From positions 4,237,395 to 4,301,394 of the forward strand of contig OZ220731.1 in NCBI GenBank assembly GCA_965116785.1: a stretch of DNA of 64,000 nt, written 5' to 3'. This document shows, one piece after another, positions 55,242 to 64,000 of the stretch. The DNA is from Bin87 sp965116785. Lineage in GTDB: Bacteria > Chloroflexota > Dehalococcoidia > Lucifugimonadales > UBA3495. The notes under the pieces were generated by a model. The model saw only the letters and a list, made by a program, of their open reading frames with translations, was not told where the DNA came from and made no database searches. Position numbers and translations under genes: made by a program. The first letter of the stretch is position 1; each line of letters opens with the position of its first letter.

Positions 55242-56812
55242 TGCAGCATCCTGGCACATACCAGGCCCGCGTTTGCGAGTACGGTGGCATTGATCGTGTT
55301 GCCGGCGACGCGGCGTTGTCGGCCTACGGCGAGCTCTATGGGCGTGTCCAGCGCAAGCTATTTGCCGAGGTGGCGGCGGGCCGGTCAGCGACGGCGTTGA
55401 AGAGCGCATACCTGAAGCGGTACGAGATACCGGCGCGGATGTTCAACGGTGTGCGGGTGTCGCTGGAAGGGAAGGTAGCGTCGGTCAAGGAACAGCAGAA
55501 GCTGCAGCTCGATAGCCTGCGTCGGCGGATTGCTCGTGCCCAACGGGAGATCGCCAATTCTGCCGAGCGTGGGTGATGGGATCAGGTCCACCAGAAACGG
55601 CGCCGCCTTGGTAATCTCCGATCCAGGCTGGCGGCACTGGAAGCAGACATTGCGGAGGACCGGGTCAGGCTGTGTTTTGGGTCCAAGCGGCTCTGGCGGA
55701 AGCAGCATCACCTGGAGCAGAATGGCTACGGCAGCCATGCTGAATGGCTCGGGGGCTGGCGGGATGCTCGCAGCGACGAGTTCTTTGCGCTGGGCAGCCG
55801 GGACGAGACGGCGGGCTGCCAGCTGTGCACGGCTACCGTGGCCGATGACGGTACGCTGACCTTGAGGCTTCGGATGCCGGACTGCCTCGCTCCACTGCAC
55901 GGCAAGTACCTGATCATCAAGGGCGTGCGGTTCGCCTACGGTCACGAGCAGGTGCTGTCCGCGCTGGACAGCAATGTGGAGTACGCTCGGCACCGGCGTG
56001 AACACGGTGAGAAGGCGGCCAGGGCGACCAACCTTGGGCAGGCCATCAGTTACCGGTTCAAGCGGGACAAAAAGAGTTGGCGAGTGTTCGTCACCACCGC
56101 CATGATGGACGTTCCGGTGGTGACGGACCAAAGGCGCGGCGCCATCGGCGTTGATCTCAACGCTGATCACCTGGCGGTGGCGGAGACCGACGCCAGCGGC
56201 AACTGCATCAACGCATTCAGCGTGCCGTTGGTGACCTACGGCAAGTCGCGGCATCAGGCGGCGGCCATCATCGGCGACGCGGTGGCCAGCGTGGTGGCTT
56301 ACGCACGAGAGGCCAGCAAGCCCATCGTCATCGAGAAGCTGGACTTCCGGCAGAAGAAGGCGGTGCTGGAGGGCGAGAGCCGCCGTTACAGCCGGATGCT
56401 GTCATCCTTCAGCTACGGCAAGATCAAGGCGTGCTTCCTGTCTCGGGGCTACCGCCAGGGAGTGGAGGTGTATCAAGTCAACCCGGCCTTCAGTTCAGTG
56501 ATCGGCCGGGTGAAGTTCATGGAGCGTTACGGGCTCAGCGTGCACCAGGCCGCGGCCTTGGTGCTGGCCCGACGTTTGCTCGGCTGCTCTGAGCGCATCC
56601 CGCGTCGATGGGTTTGTCCCGTCGGCAATGGCGTCCAGGTCGCCTTCACCGTACCCGCGAGGAAGCGAGTGAAGCACGTGTGGACGTACTGGGGCGCGGT
56701 TGCGGGGCAGCTGAGACCGGCGCTTGCAGCGCAGCACCGGCTGGGGAGGCGGAGACGCCGACCCAATCCGGTTCGTGCTGCACCGCGGGAATTGTCTCGC
56801 GGTGTGGCTTGA
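55241..56812 (+). pseudogene. tnpB: TnpB-like gene, copy 2, in-frame stop
   Basis: Frame of 524 codons from ATG 55241, interrupted by TGA at 55574-55576 where copy 1 has CGG (NSAERG-stop-WDQVHQKRR). The downstream part is open and retains GVDLNADHLAV, IVIEKLDFRQKK, VKFMERYG and LSVHQAAALVLARR, so decay is limited to this codon. Like copy 1, it lacks the zinc ribbon. The C-terminal part alone (from about 55838) could be expressed from an internal start, but no good ribosome site was seen. Confidence 0.82.
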
Positions 56813-56953
56813 ACGGGGATCAGATCGGTGTTCCCTGGTGAGAATCCAGGGCGGAGCCGCCTTGAACAGTTGGGGCGGCGGCGCGGCTCAGATCGCGTCT
56901 TCGGGAATGGCTGACGATAGTGTTGTAACTAAAATCAACCATTTTTACAACGG
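56813..56953 (+). ncRNA. Putative omega RNA of IS607 copy 2
   Basis: Conserved with 8245-8385. The stems CCCTGG/CCAGGG and GCCGCC/GGCGGC are kept, and changes fall mainly in loops (TGAGATT to TGAGAAT, GCACTG to GAACAG). The adjoining flank is Fn3-coding DNA. Confidence 0.6.
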
Positions 56954-57524
56954 TCGCCACCTCGGTTGTTTCGTCGCCTGACGTTCTGGTGACGACGTAG
57001 TCCTGCAGCGGGTAGCTGGTTTCGCAGGCGGCGGCGGTCGGGACGGTTGATGCGGCCCAGGTGAGGCTGATGGTGGGATGCTCGTCGGCTGCGCTCAGTT
57101 CGCCGATGTTGCCGGCGAAGTCGCCGGGCATCGAAGGGGCGGGCGGCACCGACGCGGACGCCGTTTCCGATGCGGCACTGACGCCTTGGGAGTTCCGTGC
57201 CGCGACGGTGTAGGAGTAGGTTTCTCCAGGTTCCACCGCGCGGTCGGAGTAGGTGGTGGCTGTTCCGGCGGCTTCGAACGTCGTGCCGTCGCCTCTGGTG
57301 ATGGTGTAGCCGGTCGCGGACGTGTCGGCGTCCCAACTGACGCGGACGCGCGGGCTTTCGCCATCCGGCACGATCAGGTGGGCGAGGGGATTGGCGGGTG
57401 TCTCCGGCGGGCCGGTGTTCGCGGTCGCCATGCCCTGGTGGGCGACGGCGACAATGATGGCGACGGCCGTCAACACGGCGGCCGTCGCTATCCGTGGTCT
57501 CTTTGAAAGTGTCGGTGTTCGCAT
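56954..57524 (-). pseudogene. Exported Fn3 protein truncated by IS607 copy 2
   Basis: ATG 57524 with AAAGGTG upstream. Signal peptide about 1-36 (AVLTAVAIIVAVAHQGMATA), one Fn3 repeat (about 45-135, SPRVRVSWDADTSATGYTIT) and the start of a second (PTISLTWAASTVPTAAACETS...DYVVTRTSGDETTEVATV). It then runs into element sequence, adding foreign codons and stopping at 56820. No continuation is recognisable immediately left of the element at 54608, so the original 3' half was lost or moved (see 52590-53056). Confidence 0.75.
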
Positions 57525-57992
57525 GGTCCATTCACCTTTTAGGTGGGAATGGACTCAGCGTAGGGAAACACCCCGGACCGTTATGCCGGATGGCGTTCCA
57601 GCTCGCGCGCGCGGGCCAGGCCTTGCAGCAAATGAGGTGATGCGTCTCGTGGATCCCACGTCGTGATCATCGATTAGCTGCGGCTCCGGTATGCGCGAGT
57701 AGTAGATCCGATAAGGATGACCCGGTGGCCGTCGTCTTGCCACCCAGTGCCTCTTACACCACCTCCGGGTACTCTACTAGGCCTTCCCCATAATCTGGGG
57801 ACAGCATCATGCCAGCCCGCGCAAGTAAACGGAAGCGGCAACGGCCGATTTGTGCGGTCGAGTGGGTTATTCGATGGGTCCGCGCGGTAGTGTTGATTTC
57901 CGTCTTGGATCACGTAGCATCGGAGGGCGACATTTCCTTGGATGAGCGGCGTTTTTCTGCGTTCGGGGTTGGCGTCGCTCGTTCCGGTGGTT
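57525..57992. other. Intergenic region, no gene recognised
   Basis: About 470 bp between the truncated Fn3 gene's start and the lipoprotein's stop. No frame with natural composition and no clear hairpin terminator. Confidence 0.45.
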
Positions 57993-58484
57993 TCATCGGC
58001 CGAACGACGGCATCTGCAGCCCGATCTGGGGCGCACGGTATTTTTTCAGGCTCTCGCCGTTGATGGTCACGCGATTGACGAGCAGCGTGTTATCGGTAAC
58101 GTGTGGCGCTGCCCAGTTGCCGCCGGTGTCAAGGTCCACCCTCACGAGGAACGGTGCTTCGGCCTTGATCTCGAAGCCGACGTTGGCCTCGAACCTCACA
58201 GTGCATTCCACGGACGCGACGTCGGTGTCGCGCGTCGTCTCAGCGCAGGTGTGGCGCAGGGTGGCTTCCATGGCGTGTTCCACGAGCTGGTCCGCGATGG
58301 GCTCCGGCAGTTTTGCGTGCTCTGCAATGGTCGCGGCCGTGTGTTGGCCGATGGCCCGCCCCTCGGATGATATATAGCTGGACGCGATGGCCTCGGCGTC
58401 CGGCGGCGTTGGTCCCGCGCACGCCAACGTCAGGGCGGCGAGCAGGGCGGCTATGGTAGTTGCTTTTGCGATCAGCGTGTTCAT
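57993..58484 (-). CDS. Putative lipoprotein
   Basis: 163 aa from ATG 58484 (GAGGGAG upstream). The N-terminus has a lipoprotein signal with lipobox LACAG (lipidated Cys about 22). The mature part has a helical segment (AIGQHTAATIAEHAKLPEPIADQLVEHAMEA in two pieces), two further cysteines (HTCAETT, VECTVRF) that could form a disulfide, and a beta-rich half (FEIKAEAPFLVRVDLDTGGNW). Family not recognised. It is predicted to be on the outer face of the cell membrane and appears monocistronic. Confidence 0.7.
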   Translation of the reverse strand: MNTLIAKATTIAALLAALTLACAGPTPPDAEAIASSYISSEGRAIGQHTAATIAEHAKLPEPIADQLVEHAMEATLRHTCAETTRDTDVASVECTVRFEANVGFEIKAEAPFLVRVDLDTGGNWAAPHVTDNTLLVNRVTINGESLKKYRAPQIGLQMPSFGR

Positions 58485-60008
58485 CGCGTCGTTGCTCCCT
58501 CGTGGTGAGATCTTTGCTTTGACCTGTACAGTCGGCCCGCTCCGGCGAGATCCGGGGCGGGCCGCTTGGTTTGCTACGGATCCGAGTGTTTGGAATCGTC
58601 GTTGGCGCCCGCCGAGTCAGGTTGCATCTGTATTCGCGCTCCGGTCCGGCCAACGGCCGGTGCGTTTTCGGAGCGCATACCGGTCTCGGCTGGAGCATCA
58701 GCGGAGCCGGTTGCCATGGCCGGCCCGTATTGATCCCGGGGCCGCCGGCCTCTGCCTCCGGCAGCCCCGGGTCGCGCGTGATGCGCCATGGTGATTGTGG
58801 GGTTGCGTCGGGGCCGGGTGGAACCTCCTGAGCCATGCGGCCCGATTTCCGTGTTCACCCCAACCAAGTCGCCGCTGGGATGAACAGTGGCATGGGCCAT
58901 GGTCGGAGTCGTCAGTGTGCCCTTTTCGTCTGCTTTTCATTCGCGTGGGAGGCAAACCGTTGCTTGGGTTCGGATCCAGAGTGGTCGAAATTCCCTCACC
59001 TGGCTCCGGCAACGAAACCGGCCGCCCCGTCGTCAGAGCGGCCGGCGTCGCCGTTGGTCAGCGACAAGTCCATTGTGCCGGTCGTGACCGCAGATCCGCT
59101 ACGGCTCCCTGTCGCCAGTCGCGCTTGCGGTATCGCGCTGCCATGACGCGCTGGCGTACCGCCACCGGCTCCTGGATTAGGCTACAGGTATGGCACAGAC
59201 TGCCGTCCCGAGCCACTGATGCACCCAGATGCCACCGTTCGCGCGGCAGATGCCTGTTCGTGGGTTTTCGTGCGTATCGGGTGCCCAGCCGAGCTGGCGT
59301 CCTCTGAGCGCGCCTGAGCGTGCTCTGTCGCTCCGGCTTGGTGTCGATAATTGGCTACTACGACGCGGATGTCCGTCGCCGGCGCACTCCCATGCTTCTC
59401 CCGTTGGTCCTGTTGGCTCGCGCGCTGGCAGGGTTTGTCCGCTGCTGATGGTGGCGGCGTCGGTGGGCAGGTTGGGTTTGGAAGAGTTGGCCCGTGTCGA
59501 CGGATGTTGGACCAGCCAGTTTCCCGGGGCTGTTGCCGTCTCCGTACAGCAGCCCCGGGTTGCGCGGAGGACGCGTTCCCCATCGTAGGACACCGGCCGG
59601 GTTCTCGGGTGCATCTAGTCGGCTCCGTCCGCGACGGCCGTCAGGGCGGCTACACGGGAACCGTCGCAATTGCGGCGCCGTGCAGGCCGCCGAGGTCGAG
59701 TGCTGGTGGGCGCAGTTGGTCCGGTCGCCGTGCCGGCGCTGCGGCAAGCCCCGGTGATCAGGACGTCCTGAGACGCACGGAGAGGCCCGCTCACGGTGCT
59801 CTGGCTCTCACTCGTTTTCCTTCTCCAAGGCGGCTCTCCGTCGATCTGGCGCACCGGTGGGCGATGTCTGAGCCTGGTCGCGGGTCTCGGTGCGTTGCTA
59901 ACCGCCTGCTCTGCTGTTTGGCCGTCGCTGGCGTTGTACATCGTTTCCCTCGCGGGATTTCCGATTACACAATCCTGCGCTGACCGTTGTATCGACCGTG
60001 AGCTGTAA
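58485..60008. other. 1.5-kb region without convincing genes
   Basis: Several open frames exist on both strands, but all are Arg/Pro/Ser/Cys-rich with no ribosome sites or domains. It contains one member of a diverged repeat pair (59768-59936) and a GC hairpin near 59010-59045. Confidence 0.5.
59768..59936. repeat. Diverged direct repeat, copy 1
   Basis: Aligns without gaps to 62499-62667 from CTGAGACG to TTTGCGTTG-like ends (about 70-75% identity by eye). Function unknown; no shared coding frame is convincing. Confidence 0.5.
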
Positions 60009-60351
60009 TCACTCGCAAAGGAGGGCGCAATCATGCAACGGTTCACGAATCCGCTCGTTCCTCCGCTGACGGCAGAGCAGGTAAGTCCCAATAGCGCCCA
60101 GCAGAATAGGTATGGCTAACAACAACACCGCGGACGGCGAATTCGCCGTTCCTGGCCACAAAAAGAACATTTCCACGCCGAACGCGGCCACGCAGCAGAG
60201 CACCTCGACGAACCGGTTCGAGCACGGAAATACCGGGCATTAGATAACCACACAGAGCACCGATCGTGGCATTCAGCAGGATAAGCCCGACGATCCCCAG
60301 TGAAACAATCAGTAACAGTACGGTGGTCAAGTCGGCATCGCTATCTATCAT
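60009..60351 (-). pseudogene. Small membrane protein, apparently frameshifted
   Basis: ATG 60351 (MIDSDADLTT) opens with a clear membrane helix (VLLLIVSLGIVGLILLNATIGAL). Continuing in the same frame gives Arg-rich sequence, but in another frame from about 60230 down to TGA at 60009 two further hydrophobic segments follow (VLCCVAAFGVEMFFLWP; AVLLLAIPILLGAIGTYLLC). A frameshift near 60235 would join them into a ~110-aa three-helix protein. Alternatively the two parts are unrelated. Confidence 0.35.
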
Positions 60352-60401
60352 TCGCACCCGGGTGGCCCGGCGGCAAGTTTCCCGGCCGCTCGCTGTTGCA
60401 A

Positions 60402-61292
60402 TCAGGGCCCGCAACTGCCCGGCCCCACGCAGTCTGCGGTGCAGATGCCATCGGGGGTGCAGTGACTAGACACGCAGGCTTGCCGACATCCTACCGGGCA
60501 ATCTGAATATCGGTATTTGGAGCACTGCGGACCGTCGCCCACTAGTGGCCGATCGTTGACCCAGACGGCGGGCACCGGGTCGCCGTCATCCGTGCCGGGC
60601 CACAGGCTCACGCCCTCCAGCGATCCCAAGGATATCCTCTGTATGACCAACGCCCCGGAGCCTTTGCGGGCACGGCTAACGTCCCGGATGCCAAACTCGG
60701 TTTCCCAAAACCTTATGTACAACTGGTCGGTCGGGTAGCCGGGCTGGAGTTCGCCTTGAAAAGTCCCAATCTCATACCCGGCCGGCAGGCTGTGGGAGTT
60801 GTGCAATCGGCCTGTTACGGTCAGCGTGTAATAGCCATCTGAACCGGAAGACCGCTCCAATACCGCGTCCAGGATAGTCATATACTGGTTTGTGTAATAA
60901 ACATCTTCACGGGACGCCCGGTAGTGTCGGGCCACTGCTGCCATCGCGTCTTGGTTGATGGTTATGCCGCGTTCCGTAATTGCTCCCTGGTTCGTGATTA
61001 TGCCACGTTCTGCCAAAGGTATCATGGTAGGTGCCTGAGGCGTTGGTGGCGGCTCAACCGTCGGCGTCGGTGTGGCGGTTGGTGCTGGCGTGTTCGTCGG
61101 CGTCTGTTCAACCGTCGTTGATGGTATGTTCGTCGGCGTCGTGCAAGCAAGGATCGCCACCGCCAGTGCGGCCAATATCATCGCAGCCGGTACCCATGAC
61201 GCCACGACGGTTGATGAGCGCCAGGAGCGCGGATTGGTGGATCGCCTCAAAATAATTCCTTTCGGGAGATGACATACGGCCGCCGCGTGCAT
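60402..61292 (-). CDS. Putative lipoprotein with Thr/Pro linker and Cys-rich tail
   Basis: Up to 296 aa; the true start may be internal (Met at 61181, MILAALAVAILACTT) because no ribosome site precedes 61292. Lipobox AILAC (lipid Cys about 50), then a Thr/Pro linker (TPTNTPAPTATPTPT) common in Chloroflexota surface lipoproteins. The middle part is a beta-rich domain (YYTLTVTGRLHNSHSLPAGYE; GTFQGELQPGYPTDQLYIRF) resembling extracellular ligand-binding sandwiches. The last ~40 residues contain eight cysteines. The domain is not named; extracellular attachment is inferred. It lies 50 bp downstream of the small membrane protein at 60351. Confidence 0.72.
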   Translation of the reverse strand: MHAAAVCHLPKGIILRRSTNPRSWRSSTVVASWVPAAMILAALAVAILACTTPTNIPSTTVEQTPTNTPAPTATPTPTVEPPPTPQAPTMIPLAERGIITNQGAITERGITINQDAMAAVARHYRASREDVYYTNQYMTILDAVLERSSGSDGYYTLTVTGRLHNSHSLPAGYEIGTFQGELQPGYPTDQLYIRFWETEFGIRDVSRARKGSGALVIQRISLGSLEGVSLWPGTDDGDPVPAVWVNDRPLVGDGPQCSKYRYSDCPVGCRQACVSSHCTPDGICTADCVGPGSCGP

Positions 61293-61561
61293 ACCTGACG
61301 AATAAGACGGAAGCCACGAATGGGACCGGGGCGTTTATGCTGGCGGCGGCCAACCCGCTGACTCGCTGCCAGTTTTCCTGTATCGGGTTTCATGGGAGAA
61401 TGAGAGGCGGAGGTTAGCGCCCGTGTGGCGCGGTGGAAGGCGATCCAGGAGGCCAAGTGGCGCGGCCCCGATGACCCCTACCGGCCGCGGTGTTCCTCAT
61501 CTTGGAGGACAAGTTCGTCCTGATACCGCTCGCGGGCCGGCCTCCCAGTGGGAAAGGACGA
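61293..61561. other. Intergenic region
   Basis: Divergent region between the lipoprotein and the membrane protein gene at 61562; no additional gene or clear promoter recognised. Confidence 0.4.
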
Positions 61562-61927
61562 ATGGGTTCCGAAATCCTCGACCTGAAAAATGCACCGCTA
61601 TATCTTATCGTGGCTTTCGGTCTGGTCTTGGTCGTCGTCCCTCCTGCTGCGGCGCTTATACCGGTCATCGCGAACGCCATGCGTCGACAGCGGTCAATTA
61701 GATTCCGTAATGAGCTGAGGTGGTATCTGCGCGTCGTGATAGTGTGCGCCATCGCAGTGCTCGTGCTGGCGGTTGCGGCGGCCTTGGTGACCATCAGTGT
61801 GTCGGTATGGACGGACCTAAAGAAAATTTCGGAACCAGCGGAGCAGGGCGGGGCTGATGATCCGCAGTATCTTGACGGAGACAATGAGGAATGCGCCGAT
61901 CCAAGCGAATGTGGCGATAGTAAATAG
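61562..61927 (+). CDS. Small two-helix membrane protein
   Basis: 121 aa from ATG 61562, with AAAGGA at good spacing. Two hydrophobic helices (LYLIVAFGLVLVVVPPAAAL; VVIVCAIAVLVLAVAAALV) flank a basic loop (MRRQRSIRFRNELRW). The C-terminal tail is acidic (DDPQYLDGDNEECADPSECGD). No family recognised. Its last 111 bp overlap the opposite-strand gene ending at 61817. Confidence 0.55.
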   Translation: MGSEILDLKNAPLYLIVAFGLVLVVVPPAAALIPVIANAMRRQRSIRFRNELRWYLRVVIVCAIAVLVLAVAAALVTISVSVWTDLKKISEPAEQGGADDPQYLDGDNEECADPSECGDSK

Positions 61928-62146
61928 CACCGCACCGGTGGCCACCGTCCAGAGAGAATTTTGGTGGTCGCCCCACAACACCAGTATGGTCCCGCTGACG
62001 ATACATGCGGCGGCGGCCATCAAGAGGTAATTGAGCCAGTTTACCTCGGTCGTCGCCACGGCATCGTTTGGGCTGTGTATATTCTGCGGTTCCGTGGTGC
62101 TGGTGACGTCGGTCGCATCCTCGTTTTTCACGTTGGGGTTCGCCAT
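61817..62146 (-). CDS. Small two-helix membrane protein, convergent overlap
   Basis: 109 aa from ATG 62146, with AGGTG upstream. A polar N-terminal tail (NPNVKNEDATDVTSTTEPQN) precedes two membrane helices (YLLMAAAACIVSGTILVLW; ATGAVLFTIATFAWIGAFLIVSV). Both this and the plus-strand gene look coding in the overlapping 61817-61927, which is unusual. One of the two C-termini may be spurious. Confidence 0.55.
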   Translation of the reverse strand: MANPNVKNEDATDVTSTTEPQNIHSPNDAVATTEVNWLNYLLMAAAACIVSGTILVLWGDHQNSLWTVATGAVLFTIATFAWIGAFLIVSVKILRIISPALLRWFRNFL

Positions 62147-62851
62147 GGCTAAGCACCTGTGGGAGTCATATTATCGCAAACCCATTTCGCTGCCAAATAT
62201 GCGCTGTTTCGTTGCTCAGTACCCTCAATGTGGCGGTGCAAAAGGCCCGGCCGCTGACGCTGCACCTGGGTCGCCGCCACGGCCGACGGGATCGTCAGTA
62301 ACGCTTCCCGTACTGGGGCGTCATCTGTCGCCGGAGTATGCCCGAGGTCCGCCAGGTGCTGATGCGTCTGCGCTACGTCGAGCACAGCGGGGTCCGTTGC
62401 GCTGTCGCCTCGGGAAGCCCTCAACTGCGCAAGTCCTCTGGCGGCTTGTCCGTGCGCCCGTGCCGGAAGCGCGCCAGGCCGCGGTGATCAGAGCGCCCTG
62501 AGACGTGCGGAGCGGGCCGCTTACGGTGCTCTGGCCCTCGGCATCGTTTCCCGGCCCCAGCGCGGCTCTCCGTCGCTCTGGCGCGGCGGTGAGTGATGTC
62601 AGAGGCTGTCTGCGGTTCTCGATCCTTTACCAACCGGCTGCTTCGCCGTCTGGCTGTCTTTTGCGTTGGTCGAACGTCGTTGCGAACTTGGCGAAGGCGG
62701 TCTCGGTGTCACCGCCATCAGGTCCTCTCTGGCTTCTTGGATCCACTCGTCCAACTTGGAAGCTCACCGCCAACGGTGGAACCTCCGATGGCGTGGCGGA
62801 GATGCTCGGGGATCTCCGTGCGGAGCGTTGCAGCAGCGGCGGCAGCGTTGC
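62147..62851. other. Region without convincing genes
   Basis: Contains the second copy of the diverged repeat and no frame with natural composition. Confidence 0.45.
62499..62667. repeat. Diverged direct repeat, copy 2
   Basis: Counterpart of 59768-59936, same orientation, equal length. Confidence 0.5.
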
Positions 62852-63040
62852 TCAGTCATCATGGGTGATTCTGACGATGCCCACATCGTCGGTGATCACC
62901 GCGCGGTCGGCGCCGGTGAGCGTGAGGCGGGACTGGTGGTGTCCTTCCATGTCGTCGTCCCTGATGCCGATGGTGATGGTCTTGCTGATCTCACCGGGCG
63001 AGAAGGTGACGGTGCCGCTGGAAGAACCCACGGACCCGCG
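62852..63040 (-). pseudogene. Calx-beta domain remnant
   Basis: About 60 codons reading GTVTFSPGEISKTITIGIRDDD and DRAVITDDVGIVRITHDD, then a stop: the second half of a Calx-beta repeat. Upstream sequence is unrelated, so this is a fragment of a lost exoprotein gene. Confidence 0.5.
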
Positions 63041-63141
63041 TAGAATAAAGGTCCGACTCCATCGCGAGCAAAACAGTCGTGTAAGCGTACCTGCGCGGTT
63101 CAGGGAGCAAGAGCGCTGCTTACCAAGCCGAGGGATGTGAC

Positions 63142-63900
63142 TCAACTCGAAGACAACAGGCCGCGTAGCCGCAACAGGTCATCAGCATCGACGCATTTCT
63201 CGAATGTGGCGGGCACTCCGGCGCCTGGCAATGGCAAGCGGGCGACGGCTCTGTTTCGTCCTGCGACAGGGACGTCGAACTGTACAGTCTTGGAAGCGTC
63301 AAGTTCCCATAGTTTGGCGGCGGCTTCTTGAGCTTCGGGTCCCAACAGGACCACTACCAACGCCGCCGCGTGTCTGAGAACCGTATCCATCCACGTCTCG
63401 GCGCATTTGGTCAAAGCTTCCGGTACGCCTTGACCCTTCGGCGTCCTGCAATGAACCGCGGGAGCCAAAGCGAAGTCGCGACCCGGTTTTGCTGGGTGTT
63501 CCAATAGTTCATTTGCTCGCTCTCTGAGTTGCCCGAAGAACGGGATGCCCTTCCCGGGAACTTTGCGCCCGTTACTGTCGAACACCAACGCTTTCACGAC
63601 GCCCTTTGAAGTGGTTTGCACCCAACCGGCATCGTTGTCAAAGTGACGTTGGAAGAAACTGGCGGTGTAGTGGTCGCCCCAATGAAGTCGCGGGCTATAG
63701 CTGTCCTGGCCCACGCGCGGGCTGCGCGAGATGAATAATATCGGCGCTTTGTCGATGTGGCCCAACCATGGCTCGACTACTTGGTAGGTGTGGGCTGGTT
63801 GCGCAGCGGCTACCTTGGCGCAAGGATGGCATCGGTCCATTCCTGCCAATATCAGCTCGGGGCAGCGGGTGATTTGAAGCAGGAGTTCGTGCAGTTCCAT
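63142..63900 (-). CDS. Cys4 protein resembling iron-sulfur uracil-DNA glycosylase superfamily
   Basis: 252 aa; ATG 63900. Four cysteines lie in the pattern C24-x2-C27 ... C151-x14-C166 (CHPC; VHCRTPKGQGVPEALTKC), the spacing expected for the [4Fe-4S] site of family 4/5 type uracil-DNA glycosylases. PILFISRSPRVGQDS (about 53-67) matches the position of the superfamily's active-site strand (usual form xILFIGxNPG) but lacks the canonical GxxPG motif. A LLGPEA-like segment near residues 190-196 resembles another conserved strand. A DNA-base-excision role is plausible, not shown; the lack of canonical motif 1 could mean another activity. It stands alone at the window's right end. Confidence 0.6.
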   Translation of the reverse strand: MELHELLLQITRCPELILAGMDRCHPCAKVAAAQPAHTYQVVEPWLGHIDKAPILFISRSPRVGQDSYSPRLHWGDHYTASFFQRHFDNDAGWVQTTSKGVVKALVFDSNGRKVPGKGIPFFGQLRERANELLEHPAKPGRDFALAPAVHCRTPKGQGVPEALTKCAETWMDTVLRHAAALVVVLLGPEAQEAAAKLWELDASKTVQFDVPVAGRNRAVARLPLPGAGVPATFEKCVDADDLLRLRGLLSSS

Positions 63901-64000
63901 GGCGGCTTGCCTCGCTCGTGAGTGGGTGATGAGCGAAATATAGCACCGCGGAGTTCAATTGTAACCGACCCAATTAACTGGGCCTTTGCGATGCTGTGTA
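63901..64000. other. Upstream region of the Cys4 protein gene
   Basis: 100 bp to the window edge; a more AT-rich stretch (about 63930-63980) could hold its promoter. No gene. Confidence 0.35.

Larger units (their letters stand above)
54609..56953 (+). mobile_element. IS607-type element, copy 2 (tnpB broken)
   Basis: Same ends as copy 1 (GGGGTTGGCAACTGTTG to TTTTTACAACGG), same gene order and overlap. The right end lies inside an Fn3 exoprotein gene (57524-56954). Confidence 0.85.

Noticed and set aside
55574..55576. UGA recoding, suggested by in-frame TGA in tnpB copy 2 and transposase B
   Set aside because: Intact genes here end in TGA at their expected C-termini, and both internal TGAs replace Arg codons, consistent with simple mutation.
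58485..60008. Several 100-200-codon open frames on both strands
   Set aside because: Unnatural composition, mutually overlapping, no ribosome sites, no recognisable domains.

Overview
This is a high-GC bacterial window dominated by very large, exported, modular proteins. The lineage is inferred, not proven. Thr/Pro-rich linkers in lipoproteins, cadherin-like, Fn3 and Calx-beta exoproteins, soluble GAF-PAS hybrid kinases and a zinc-ribbon-less TnpB together fit an environmental Chloroflexota (SAR202/Dehalococcoidia-like) genome. No rRNA, tRNA, CRISPR array or replication origin was found.

Layout. (1) 1-2901, minus: 5' part of an exported SwmB/Fn3 protein that runs off the left edge, divergent from a soluble hybrid sensor kinase/response regulator (3133-5520, plus). 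(2) 6056-8385: an intact IS607-type element (serine recombinase, TnpB-like protein, putative omega RNA). It ends about 40 bp before a second paralogous hybrid kinase (8426-10816). (3) 10953-49138, minus: an array of seven giant secreted genes (here P1-P7), 1276-2592 codons each. Every unit appears monocistronic. P1-P6 share a promoter motif, and hairpins follow P2-P7. Two subtypes occur: WSDG-repeat propeller proteins (P1, P2, P4, P5, P7) and Fn3/PPC-like proteins (P3, P6). P2 is broken by a 2-nt deletion. (4) 49518-52439: two nested copies of a DDE-transposase insertion sequence, both decayed. (5) 52440-64000: a patchwork of gene remnants, a second IS607 copy (54609-56953, tnpB broken) that truncates an Fn3 exoprotein gene, two lipoproteins, small membrane proteins and a Cys4 protein resembling iron-sulfur uracil-DNA glycosylases.

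How it may work together (inference): the two cytosolic GAF-PAS-HisKA-HATPase-REC-wHTH proteins flanking the array are natural candidates to control the exoprotein promoters. P1-P6 share a TATATT-type -10 box with no good -35 and a second conserved box about 41 bp further upstream. The array bears many signs of recent recombination: a 951-bp segment shared by P3 and P6 that looks identical, an almost identical intergenic cassette at two places whose terminator loop is inverted, and in-frame tandem module duplications. A regulated, recombining repertoire of surface or secreted adhesin-like proteins is the most interesting hypothesis for this window.
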